A program made the translations under genes and the position numbers. 64,000 nt of DNA, taken from positions 9,300,001 through 9,364,000 of the forward strand of contig NZ_CP163525.1 in the NCBI RefSeq assembly GCF_041080655.1, written 5' to 3'. Position 1 is the first letter of the stretch; each line of letters begins with the position of its first letter. Origin of the DNA: Streptomyces sp. CG4 (GTDB lineage: Bacteria; Actinomycetota; Actinomycetes; Streptomycetales; Streptomycetaceae). Below, in pieces: positions 43,463 through 50,860 of the stretch. Below the pieces are notes generated by a model that had not been told where the DNA came from, did not search any database, and was given only the letters and a program-made list of their open reading frames with translations.

Positions 43463-44524
43463 CATGGACAGTGGACGCGCAGGAACTGTTCGATGAGCGG
43501 TACGCGCAGATGGTCAACACAGGTCTGCCGGTCGCGGACGTGGAGGCGCTGCGCGCCGCGATCACCGATGTGGTCGGAAGGCCCCCGGGGGATGGGTGCA
43601 GGAGTGGTCCCGGCTGGCTTCGGGCTACGCCGCGGCGGACTCACACCAACTCGCTGCGCTGGCCTACGGATGGGCCAAGTTCCCGGTCCTGGCCGATGAG
43701 TTCAAGCGTGCCGCGCTGGCGAGCCGGCTCGAGCAGTACCAGCTGGCCGCGCCCGGGTTCGGTGTGTCGTTCCGGCGTGAGGTGCTCGAGCTGCCGTACC
43801 AGGGCGGCTCCACGGCGGTGCCCGTCATGTGCTGGTGCCGATCGATCTGCCCCCGGAGCGGCCGGTGGTGATCGCCAGCGGTGGGGTGGACACCTGGAAG
43901 ATGGACGTGCACACGCTGCTGGAGCTGATCGCCGCGCAGTTGCATGTAGAGGTGTTGGCCTTTGACATCGCCGGCACGGGTGAGTCCCAGGTGCCGATGA
44001 CCCCGGACGGTGGCGCACAGATCGTCAGCGGTGTGATCGCCCACGCGCGGACTCTCGGCAATGGTGTCGTGGGGCACCTGGGAATCTCGATGGGCGGGTA
44101 CTTCTCGGCCCGGTCCGGTCTGGCCGGTGAGGTCGACGCCACTGTCGTGCTGGGCGGGCCGGTCGAGCACGCCTTCACCCGCGCCGGGTCGCTGCGGTTC
44201 GGCATGGACGGAATCGTCGGCAACGCAATCGGCTTCGACCACCAGCCCACCCCCGAGGAACTGTCCGCGAAATTGGCCGACTTCTCGCTGCGCCCGCTGC
44301 TCGACGAGGACACCAACGCCCCTATGCTGGTCGTCAACGGCGCCGACGATGTGCACGTCCCGCAGGAGGACACGCTCGTGTTACAAGAACGCAGCGACAC
44401 AGACGTCCAGCTCCTCCCGGACACCGGCCACTGCGCCGTCTCCAAGTTCCCCGAGGTGATCCCCGCCATCCTCGACTGGCTCGACAGCGCCCTGGACAAG
44501 GCCAACCCGCAGGTCACTCCCTGA
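43463..44524 (+). pseudogene. Alpha/beta hydrolase with two frameshifts
   Basis: Three frames in turn give one protein: WTVDAQELFDERYAQMVNTGLPVADVEALRAAITDVVGRPPG (to about 43590); QEWSRLASGYAAADSHQLAALAYGWAKFP to GVSFRREVLELPYQGGSTAVPVM (to about 43830); then VLVPIDLPPERPVVIASGGVDTWKMD to the end. The last part holds the catalytic elbow HLGISMGGYFSA, the Asp strand VVNGADDVHVP and the DTGHCAV histidine, as in FrsA/DUF1100-like esterases. Each shift is one base, the first beside a CCCCCGGGGG run. No start codon is apparent. If the shifts are sequencing errors the gene is intact except for its start. Confidence 0.75.
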
Positions 44525-44756
44525 CCGGCGGCCAGAGCCTCGTCGACCGAATCGCCGGGCTCAGCCGCGTGCGCGATGGCGACGAAGGCCGCAACGGCGA
44601 GCGCGCGACGCGTGCACGATGTGACGGGTCTCTTGGTCGTTGTGGCCGCCGAGGAGCCCACCGGCGACGGGCCGGTCGCCTTGATCATCGGCTGGCCGGC
44701 CGGTCACGGCCTGGCCGCCCGGAACGCTGCTCTCAAGCCCGCAGGTAGCCGCGACC

Positions 44757-44795
44757 AAGCACGCCTACGCGGTGAGGAACCGAGTAGGCGTGCTT
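44757..44795 (-). terminator. Terminator of the peptidoglycan-binding gene
   Basis: AAGCACGCCTAC (44757-44768) pairs with GTAGGCGTGCTT (44784-44795), a perfect 12-bp stem with a 15-base loop, 30 bases past the stop. Confidence 0.8.
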
Positions 44796-44824
44796 CAGTC
44801 GCCGTCGTACGCCGCGGCGGGTGG

Positions 44825-45283
44825 TCAGCACCAGCCTCCGCCGAGGTGCGAGAACGCCTTCCAGGCGGCCCTGGTCTTGGGTCCGGCGACGCCGTCGATG
44901 CCGCCGGTGTCGTAGCCGAGGGCGGCGAGGAAGCGCTGGAGGCCACGGATGGTGTTGGGGCCGACGCTGCCGTCGACGGTTCCGGCGTTGAATCCGCGGT
45001 CATTGAGGAAACTCTGCCAGGCTTTCCAGCTGTTGGAGCCGAGCTGGCCGTCGATCGCGCCGGGGCTGAACCCGGCGTCGCGGACGTAGCACTGCACGCT
45101 CTTTCCTTCGGTGGTGCTCAGACCGAGGTTCTCCACGGCTTGAGCGGAGACGGCACGGGTGCTCACCGCGGCTCCGATGGCCGGCTGGGGCGCCGCGAAG
45201 GCGGCTCCGGCGCCCGCCAGACTCCCCACGGCGATCCCGACGACGGCGGTGGCACTCACGAGCGCTCTGGATACAGCACGCAT
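44825..45283 (-). CDS. Secreted peptidoglycan-binding protein with two PG_binding_1 repeats
   Basis: 152 residues. Signal peptide: AVSRALVSATAVVGIAVGSLAGAGAAFA. The mature protein is two PG_binding_1 domains in tandem: VQCYVRDAGFSPGAIDGQLGSNSWKAWQSFLND and RGLQRFLAALGYDTGGIDGVAGPKTRAAWKAF, each with the GxIDGxxGxxT core. It ends GGGWC; the terminal Cys can pair with the Cys of VQCYV. With no catalytic domain it presumably binds cell-wall glycan or acts as a decoration. AAGGGG lies upstream of the ATG. Single-gene unit. Confidence 0.92.
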   Translation of the reverse strand: MRAVSRALVSATAVVGIAVGSLAGAGAAFAAPQPAIGAAVSTRAVSAQAVENLGLSTTEGKSVQCYVRDAGFSPGAIDGQLGSNSWKAWQSFLNDRGFNAGTVDGSVGPNTIRGLQRFLAALGYDTGGIDGVAGPKTRAAWKAFSHLGGGWC

Positions 45284-45514
45284 GGTTTCCCCTTCTCAGT
45301 CGTTTCCTTCGGTGGCCGTCACCGGCCGACCGCGCTGCCCCAGGCTCGTCGGGAGCGGGTGCCCAGGGCTTGCACGAATGCGACCTGCCACCTGTGGTGT
45401 CCGATATCAGTCAACGTCCCCTGATACCGGCCAACTTCACGATGCCGGGGCCGTGGGACGCGCGGAGCTTCTAGGGTTGCCGGTGCTTGCGTTGACCGAT
45501 GGGGGGATCGGCCC

Positions 45515-46405
45515 GTGCACGAACTGCACTTACGCCCCGCTGCCGTGGACCTGCGCGATCGAGTCCTGGGCTATCGCGGTTTTCGTTTCGACGTGATCGG
45601 GATGCGGCGCAGACTGCTGATCCCCGACGGCGTGGTGAAGGTGATGCTGGGCTTCGGCGACCCGGTGCGCGTCCGAGATTCCGGCGACACGGCCCGCTTG
45701 GCCAGCGGGGTCTGCCTGGCCAGCGGGGTACGCACGACGGCCGCGATCGGCGAGCACACCGGCCTCATTCACGGAGTGACCATCCTGCTCACCCCGCTCG
45801 CCGCCTATCGGCTCTTCGGGGTGCCCATGTCCGAGTGGGCCCAGCTGTCGGTGCCTCCCGAGGAACTGCGGCCCCAGCCCTTTGCCGCCCTGGCCGCCCG
45901 GTTGGCTCACGTCCCGCAGTGGGAAGGCCGCTTCGCCCTGCTGGACCGCGTCCTGCGCCAGTCACTCGACACGGGCCCCGCCGTAAGCTGCGAGGTGGCC
46001 TGGGCCTGGCACCGGATCCGGAGCACCTGCGGACGGATTCGGGTTGAGGACCTCGCGGTCCGCACCGGCTGGAGTCGCCGTCACCTCGAACGCCGCTTCC
46101 GCTGCCAGATCGGGCTGACCCCGAAAGGGGCTGCCCAGGTGATGCGGCTGCAGGAGGCCCTGCGCTGCAAGGAGGCCGGAGCCTCGTGGGCCGATGCCGC
46201 GGCTCAGGCCGGGTACCACGACCAGCCGCACTTCGACCGGGTGTTCAAAACCATGACGGGCCGTACCCCCAGTGCCTTCCGCGCCCACCGCAGCGCGGCT
46301 TCCCCGCGCGATGCGCAGGACTTCGTCCCGGGGCAGGTGACGAGCGCGATACTCGGGCCCGCCACTGACCGCCGGCTCTCGTGCGTGCCCCAACTCACCC
46401 TCTGA
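45515..46405 (+). CDS. AraC-family helix-turn-helix regulator
   Basis: 296 residues from GTG 45515, which has GGGGGG 8 bases upstream. The N-terminal 170 residues (LHLRPAAVDLRDRVLGYRGFRFDVIGMRRRLLIPDGVVKVMLGFG) are the sensor half seen in DUF6597-type regulators; the double helix-turn-helix is RIRVEDLAVRTGWSRRHLERRFRCQIGLTPKGAAQVMRLQEAL and ADAAAQAGYHDQPHFDRVFKTMTGRTPSAFR. Target unknown; the neighbours are a wall-binding protein (divergent) and IS debris. Confidence 0.9.
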   Translation: MHELHLRPAAVDLRDRVLGYRGFRFDVIGMRRRLLIPDGVVKVMLGFGDPVRVRDSGDTARLASGVCLASGVRTTAAIGEHTGLIHGVTILLTPLAAYRLFGVPMSEWAQLSVPPEELRPQPFAALAARLAHVPQWEGRFALLDRVLRQSLDTGPAVSCEVAWAWHRIRSTCGRIRVEDLAVRTGWSRRHLERRFRCQIGLTPKGAAQVMRLQEALRCKEAGASWADAAAQAGYHDQPHFDRVFKTMTGRTPSAFRAHRSAASPRDAQDFVPGQVTSAILGPATDRRLSCVPQLTL

Positions 46406-46674
46406 GTACGGCGTTCCCTGGAGGCTGGCCGCGCTCCTCTGCCGGGCGCCGTGGCGCGGCGCGGTCTGGCAATCGCCCGGGCCCGGTACATGCGGACGCG
46501 ATCGGTGCTTCAGCGTAGGGGGCGGAAGGTGTGGCGGATGTCGTGGGTCCAGACGTCGGGGTTCTCGAAGGCACATCGCGCCGCTGATACCGGCCGATCC
46601 GGTGCGCGGGCGGCGATGGGCCGACCACCGTCGCACCTCTTGAGACCATCGCGTTGAAGTACCGCACCGAAGGG

Positions 46675-46990
46675 GGCGCAAGGAGCAACGAGCCGGACGA
46701 CCATGCGCTCGGACGTTCCCGCGGCGGGCTGAGCACCAAAGTCCCCCCGGCCGCCGAGCGCCGAGCCCGCCCACTGGCCCTGACAGTCACCGCAGGTCAG
46801 GAAGGTGACACACCCGCCTTCGAGACCGTCATGGCCCGCATGCGCGTGCCTCGAACCGAGCAGCGGAACACTGTCGAACGCAGCGTCAACCACCTCAAGC
46901 AGAGGCGTGGGCTGACCACCCCGTATGACATCCATAGGGGCATCAAACTCGCCCTCGCCCACCAGGCCTCACACACTTCGCCGCCATCCA
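46675..46990 (+). mobile_element. IS5-family transposase remnant, internally deleted
   Basis: EPDDHALGRSRGGLSTKVPPAAERRARPLALTVTAGQEGDTPAFETVMARMRVPR is the mid part of an IS5-type DDE transposase; it is joined directly to NTVERSVNHLKQRRGLTTPYD, the C-terminal part with the catalytic Glu, leaving out about 60 residues between. No terminal inverted repeats or start are found. Dead element; evidence of past insertion here. Confidence 0.75.
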
Positions 46991-47057
46991 CATCCGGGCC
47001 TGACGCTGACCAGAGAGACAGAACCTCACTGGCCAGTGCCGGCACCTGAATCCCGTC

Positions 47058-47264
47058 CTGGCTCGCTCCGGGTGCCCGCCGGAAGTGCTCTGGGTACTGG
47101 CCGGACCGCCCCTGGGCACCGAACTCGGCGACTACGAGTCGACAATCGTGCAGATCCCGCTCAGCACCGTGCTGCAGCTGTACACCGACGGCCTCGTCGA
47201 GGAACGCGGCACAGACATCGACCTGTCTCATATGCCCCGCTTCCGTGAAACCCCAACGGGGTGA
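47058..47264 (+). pseudogene. Fragment of a SpoIIE-type PP2C phosphatase
   Basis: AGPPLGTELGDYESTIVQIPLSTVLQLYTDGLVEERGTDIDLS, ending at a TGA (47262-47264), is the C-terminal end of a SpoIIE/RsbU-like phosphatase (the LLYTDGLVE motif). Nothing of the catalytic start is present. An intact relative begins 250 bases further on, but the sequences differ enough that this is not a recent partial copy. Confidence 0.65.
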
Positions 47265-47517
47265 CTCCAGCCGATCCACTACTCGGCGTAGCCATCAGGA
47301 CAGCTTCCGTGATGGCTACGACCTCCGATGGAGCCGCGCTTGCCACGCGTGGCGATGGCCATCACACGGACGGCGCTGGAGCATCTGATCAAGGAGTTCG
47401 GGGCACCAAGATTGAGCGGAACAGCGTGCTAAGGCATCAGAGGCATGTCATTGCCGCCGCTACTCATATCGCCGCCATCGTTCGTCAGCCGCCTTTGGCG
47501 ATGGCAATCTGGAACAT

Positions 47518-48684
47518 GTGGAGGCCGGGCACGGCTTGGCTGATGTGCGGCAGCTGTGGCAGTCGAGTCATACGCTGCTGGTGGTCCCGATCGTGCTCAT
47601 CGTGGTGATCACAGCGGTGGACCAGTTGGTCCCGGCGGACATCCATCTCGGCCCGCTGCTGGTCATAGCCCCCGCGATCACCGCCTCGTTCGCCGGCCCA
47701 CGGCTGACCGGGCTGATCGGGTTCCTGGCCACGGCAGCGCAGGCGTACATCGGCTGGCACTTCGGAGTGCTCTTCTCGCGTAACGTGCTGGTGCAGATTC
47801 TCGCCCTGTCAGTGCTGTCAGCCATGATCGTGTTCTTCTGCGTGGTACGTGAGCGGCACCGACGCCAGATGGCCCAGGTGCGGTCGGTCGCAGAGGCCGC
47901 GCAGCACGTCCTGCTGTGGCCGCTGCCGGAGCGAATCGGCGCCCTGCGGATTGCCTGCCAGTACCTGGCCGCCGAGGACGAGGCGCAGATCGGCGGTGAC
48001 CTCTACGCGGCCACCCGCATCATCGGCGGCGTGCGCATCATGATCGGCGATGTGCGGGGCAAAGGGCTGTCCGCCATCGGCGAGGCCGCCCTCTTGCTCG
48101 GAGCCTTCCGCGAAGCCGCCCACCGGCACACATCCCTGCCCGATCTGGCCGCTTCCTTGGAACAGAGCGTCACCCGCTACCTGGCCGACTTCGAGCCGGT
48201 CGAGGAAACTGGCGAACGCTTCGCCACCACCTTGCTGCTGGAACTCCCCGACGACGACCCCATCACTCGAATAGTCAGCTGCGGGCACCCCCCGCCCCTG
48301 CTGCTCAGCCCCAACAGTGCCCTCACCATTCCCAGCCTGCACCCCGCGCCACCGCTGGGGATCGGCGAACTGGGGCCGGAGGAATACAAGATCGATGTGC
48401 TCTCCTTCGAGCCCGGCGACACACTCCTGCTCTACACCGACGGCGTCATTGAGGCCCGCGACGCCCACGGCCAGTTCTACCCGTTCGAGACACGCGCCGC
48501 CCACTGGAGCGCGGCGGGCCCAGAATCTCTGCTGCACCACATCCAGCGCGATCTACTCGCCTACACCGGCGGACGCCTTGACGACGACGCGGCGCTCGTC
48601 GCGCTCCGCCGCGAGCCCGACATCCACCGACACCGCCATCACGGGCGCGTCATCCACACGAGCAGGTTCGGCGAAGGCTCCTGA
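47518..48684 (+). CDS. Membrane-anchored PP2C-type (SpoIIE/RsbU-like) protein phosphatase
   Basis: 388 residues from GTG 47518; a second GTG at 47545 (RQLWQSSHTLLVVP) agrees better with the family start. Three helices at the N-terminus (LLVVPIVLIVVITAVDQLV, LLVIAPAITASFAG, LVQILALSVLSAMIVFFCV), then the phosphatase: GGDLYAATRIIGGVRIMIGDVRGKGLSAIGEAALLLGAFREAA (metal Asp in GDVRGKG), VSCGHPPPLLL, and LLLYTDGVIEARD, with DDDAALVAL at the end. Such phosphatases act on anti-anti-sigma factors in stress control. No sensor (GAF/PAS) domain. Followed by phoU; a shared transcript is possible. Confidence 0.9.
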   Translation: MEAGHGLADVRQLWQSSHTLLVVPIVLIVVITAVDQLVPADIHLGPLLVIAPAITASFAGPRLTGLIGFLATAAQAYIGWHFGVLFSRNVLVQILALSVLSAMIVFFCVVRERHRRQMAQVRSVAEAAQHVLLWPLPERIGALRIACQYLAAEDEAQIGGDLYAATRIIGGVRIMIGDVRGKGLSAIGEAALLLGAFREAAHRHTSLPDLAASLEQSVTRYLADFEPVEETGERFATTLLLELPDDDPITRIVSCGHPPPLLLSPNSALTIPSLHPAPPLGIGELGPEEYKIDVLSFEPGDTLLLYTDGVIEARDAHGQFYPFETRAAHWSAAGPESLLHHIQRDLLAYTGGRLDDDAALVALRREPDIHRHRHHGRVIHTSRFGEGS

Positions 48685-48776
48685 AATGGAGGTGAGTGAG
48701 GTCGATCCGACCCCATCAGGCCAGCCGTCCAGCCGGAGGAAGTTGGGCAACAAGCGACGTCCCGGGGAGGCACACG

Positions 48777-49475
48777 ATGCGCGAGCACTACCACGAAGAA
48801 CTGGAATCGATCACTGACGGCCTTGTGGAGATGGCGAACCTGGTCGGCTCGGCCATCGGCCGAGCCACCACCGCTCTCCTCGATGCCGATCTGCAGCTTG
48901 CCGAGAACGTGATCTCGGGCGATGAGAGGGTCGACGATCTGCAGCGCGACCTGGAGGACCGGGCGATCACGCTGCTGGCGCGACAGCAGCCGGTCGCCAC
49001 GGACCTGCGGATCGTGGTCACCTCACTGCGCATGAGCGCCGATCTGGAGCGGGCGGGAGACCTGGCTCAGCACGTGGCCAAGCTGGCTCGGCTGCGCTAT
49101 CCCCGAAGCGCGATTCCACGCGACCTGCGCCGAACGATCTTGGAGATGGGCCATCTCGCGCAGCGCCTGATGGTCCAGGCCGCAGAGGTGCTCATCACCC
49201 GGGACATCGACGCGGCACTCCAGTTGGAGAAAGACGATGACAGGATGGATTTCCTGCACCGCACGATCTTCGAGCACCTCATGGACGACCGGTGGCATCA
49301 CGGCGTGGAGACGGCTGTGGACGCCACGCTCGTCGGCCGCTACTACGAACGCTTCGCCGACCATGCCGTGGGAGTGGCTCAACGCGTGGTCTACCTCGTC
49401 ACGGGCGAGCACGGGGACGACCCGCTCACCGGCCAACAGCAGGATGTCGTAGTGGGCGATGAGCATCTGGCGTAG
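48777..49475 (+). CDS. phoU: Phosphate signalling protein PhoU
   Basis: 232 residues from ATG 48777, which has GGGGAGG upstream. All-helical PhoU repeat pair: MREHYHEELESITDGLVEMANLVGSAIGRATTALL, VDDLQRDLEDRAITLLARQQPVATDLRIVVTSLRMSADLERAGDLAQHVAKLAR and HHGVETAVDATLVGRYYERFADHAVGVAQRVVYLVTGE, with the two E/DxxxD metal motifs. PhoU restrains the PhoR/PhoP phosphate response with the Pst importer. No pst or phoRP genes are adjacent, so this may be a second copy; PhoP-type enzymes lie 20 kb away. Confidence 0.93.
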   Translation: MREHYHEELESITDGLVEMANLVGSAIGRATTALLDADLQLAENVISGDERVDDLQRDLEDRAITLLARQQPVATDLRIVVTSLRMSADLERAGDLAQHVAKLARLRYPRSAIPRDLRRTILEMGHLAQRLMVQAAEVLITRDIDAALQLEKDDDRMDFLHRTIFEHLMDDRWHHGVETAVDATLVGRYYERFADHAVGVAQRVVYLVTGEHGDDPLTGQQQDVVVGDEHLA

Positions 49476-49493
49476 CCCGGGGCCTCTGTTCTG

Positions 49494-49548
49494 TGCGCAC
49501 TCGGCAGGATCCGAACCTGCAGCCTTTTGAACCGTAGCTCTACAGAGA
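49494..49548 (-). other. Degenerate 3' half of a tRNA-Arg gene (possible attachment-site remnant)
   Basis: On the minus strand a T-arm GCAGG-TTCGGAT-CCTGC is intact and is followed by the CGAGTGC acceptor strand. It is preceded by GAGCTACGGTTCAAAAGG, which resembles the ACG-anticodon arm of tRNA-Arg (CTACGGATCAGAAGG) with changes that break the stem. The D-arm and 5' acceptor half are missing. Integrating elements in streptomycetes commonly duplicate the 3' part of tRNA genes at their borders. Confidence 0.5.
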
Positions 49549-50115
49549 TCGGTCCGAGACGGTCATACAGGTCGCGCTTCAGTCCTCAGAGGACGCTACG
49601 GCGTGCAACGACGAGGCGTCCCCGTCTGCTGAGCTGCTCTGCCTTGCCTGTGGACGTCGATTGCGGCACACGCGCCGCCGGGGCATCGAGACCACGAATC
49701 TGGCACACGCCGTGGAACTGCTCGGCCGGCATCAGCAGCCAGTTCGCCTGGGGCAGATGGGCTGCCGATGGCTCCTGGACGTTCATGTTGTTTCCCACCG
49801 AAGACAGCAGCAGGCTGACCGCGTGCACCGGCGTGCGGCGGACCCACGTCTGAACCCCAGCCGACGACGGTCAGCCACGACGCCGGGATCCTCCTGCGCG
49901 CCTCGGTGTCCTCCGGCGGACAGTCTCTGACCGACCCTTGACGACCCTTCAGGGACGGCGGCGATGGCGATCACGGTGCTGTGGGTCGCCCGGCCCGGTC
50001 CCACTCGACCGGGCCGGACGGAGCCTGCTGTGTGTGGTGGGGCAGCGGCGATGCTGCCGGCAGTCGATCCGAGCCCTGCGACCCCTGTCGAGATCGACTG
50101 AACGGAGCCCGGCCT
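49549..50115. other. Intergenic region beside the tRNA remnant
   Basis: About 570 bases without a supported gene. A minus-strand frame at 49586-49828 (80 codons, MHAVSLLLSSVGNNMNV) has intermediate codon use, no ribosome site and no family match. The segment 49830-50100 shows nothing. GC3 bias is lower than in the flanks, as expected of imported or decayed DNA. Confidence 0.35.
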
Positions 50116-50373
50116 TCACCGGCGGCGTCGGTGGGGGTGTCGGGCCTCGCGGAGGTAGGCGAGAGCCTGCCGACGGGGGAGCTCGGACAGGAGGCGGCCT
50201 TCGTGGCGGCCGCGGCGGGCCTCGTTGTGGGCGCTGACGAGGGCCTCGGCGTGCAGGACCAGGAGCGTCGCGAACGCCAGTGTCACGTGCACCCACCAGG
50301 GCGCCTCGGCCGGCACCCCCAGCCCGGCAGTCAAAAGGCCACTGAAAGGGGCGAGAAAGCGTGAACCTGCCAT
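50116..50373 (-). CDS. Small membrane protein of unknown function
   Basis: 85 residues. GAGGAG lies 7 bases before the ATG at 50373, a strong start. MAGSRFLAPFSGLLTAGLGV leads into one hydrophobic helix, WWVHVTLAFATLLVLHAEALV, followed by a charged, Arg-rich tail (NEARRGRHEGRLLSELPRRQALAYLREARHPHRRRR). The topology suggests a single-pass membrane protein with a cytoplasmic basic tail. Divergent from the NACHT gene and sharing its 235-base intergenic region, so the two may be co-regulated or functionally linked. No family recognised. Confidence 0.6.
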   Translation of the reverse strand: MAGSRFLAPFSGLLTAGLGVPAEAPWWVHVTLAFATLLVLHAEALVSAHNEARRGRHEGRLLSELPRRQALAYLREARHPHRRRR

Positions 50374-50562
50374 GTGAGTACTCCTCGGATATGTCAAGCC
50401 GATCTGGTAAATCGGCAGTTGGCCGGACAAAGCGCGCCATGCAGGGCAAGATGAATTCGCCGGGACGGCTGGGGGGCAGTTGCGGCGGGATCGGCCGGTG
50501 CCGTCCGCCGAGCAAAGTTCTACGACCTGCCGCACGCCGCCGACCAGGCACTTCCAGCAGCT

Positions 50563-50597
50563 GTGAACGCGTGAACAGCAATGAACGACTTGTGAAC
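50563..50597. promoter_or_regulatory. Four TGAAC direct repeats before the NACHT gene
   Basis: TGAAC occurs at 50564, 50572, 50582 and 50593, spaced 8, 10 and 11 bases, ending 12 bases before the NACHT start. In reverse they read GTTCA, like PhoP half-units, but lack the CC that follows in true PHO boxes and the spacing is irregular. A regulator-binding cluster is possible. Confidence 0.4.
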
Positions 50598-50608
50598 GAG
50601 GAGAGCGG

Positions 50609-50860
50609 ATGGCAGAGGGTTCCGGCTTCCCACGCAAGGGGCCGCAGCGCCCGGATCCGGCGACAGCCACACCGGAGTTACGGCCCTGGGTCGCGCTGAT
50701 GCGCCGTGTCTACGACGAGCTCTATGAAGGGCTCGACCCCGGTGACCGCCCCACGGTCACCGGACTGGGCGCCGCCGCCTACCTCAGCAAGTCCTATGTC
50801 TCCGCGCTCTTCTCCGGCAAGCGACGCCCGCCCCTGGACAAGTTCCTGTTGATCGTCACG
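50609..50860 (+). other. N-terminal helix-turn-helix region of the NACHT protein
   Basis: Residues about 30-85 (ALMRRVYDELYEGLDPGDRPTVTGLGAAAYLSKSYVSALFSGKRRPPLDKFLLIVTALGGD) resemble an XRE-type DNA- or protein-binding helix-turn-helix as found at the start of many streptomycete signalling ATPases. Listed separately because it marks the domain boundary. Confidence 0.5.

Noticed and set aside
44545..44720. Second enzyme fragment after the hydrolase pseudogene
   Set aside because: Frames on either strand (e.g. MIKATGPSPVGSSAATTT) run antisense to the hydrolase and show no domain.
49586..49828. 80-codon minus-strand ORF (MHAVSLLLSSVGNNMNV)
   Set aside because: Weak codon bias, no ribosome site and no family; treated as part of the non-coding region.
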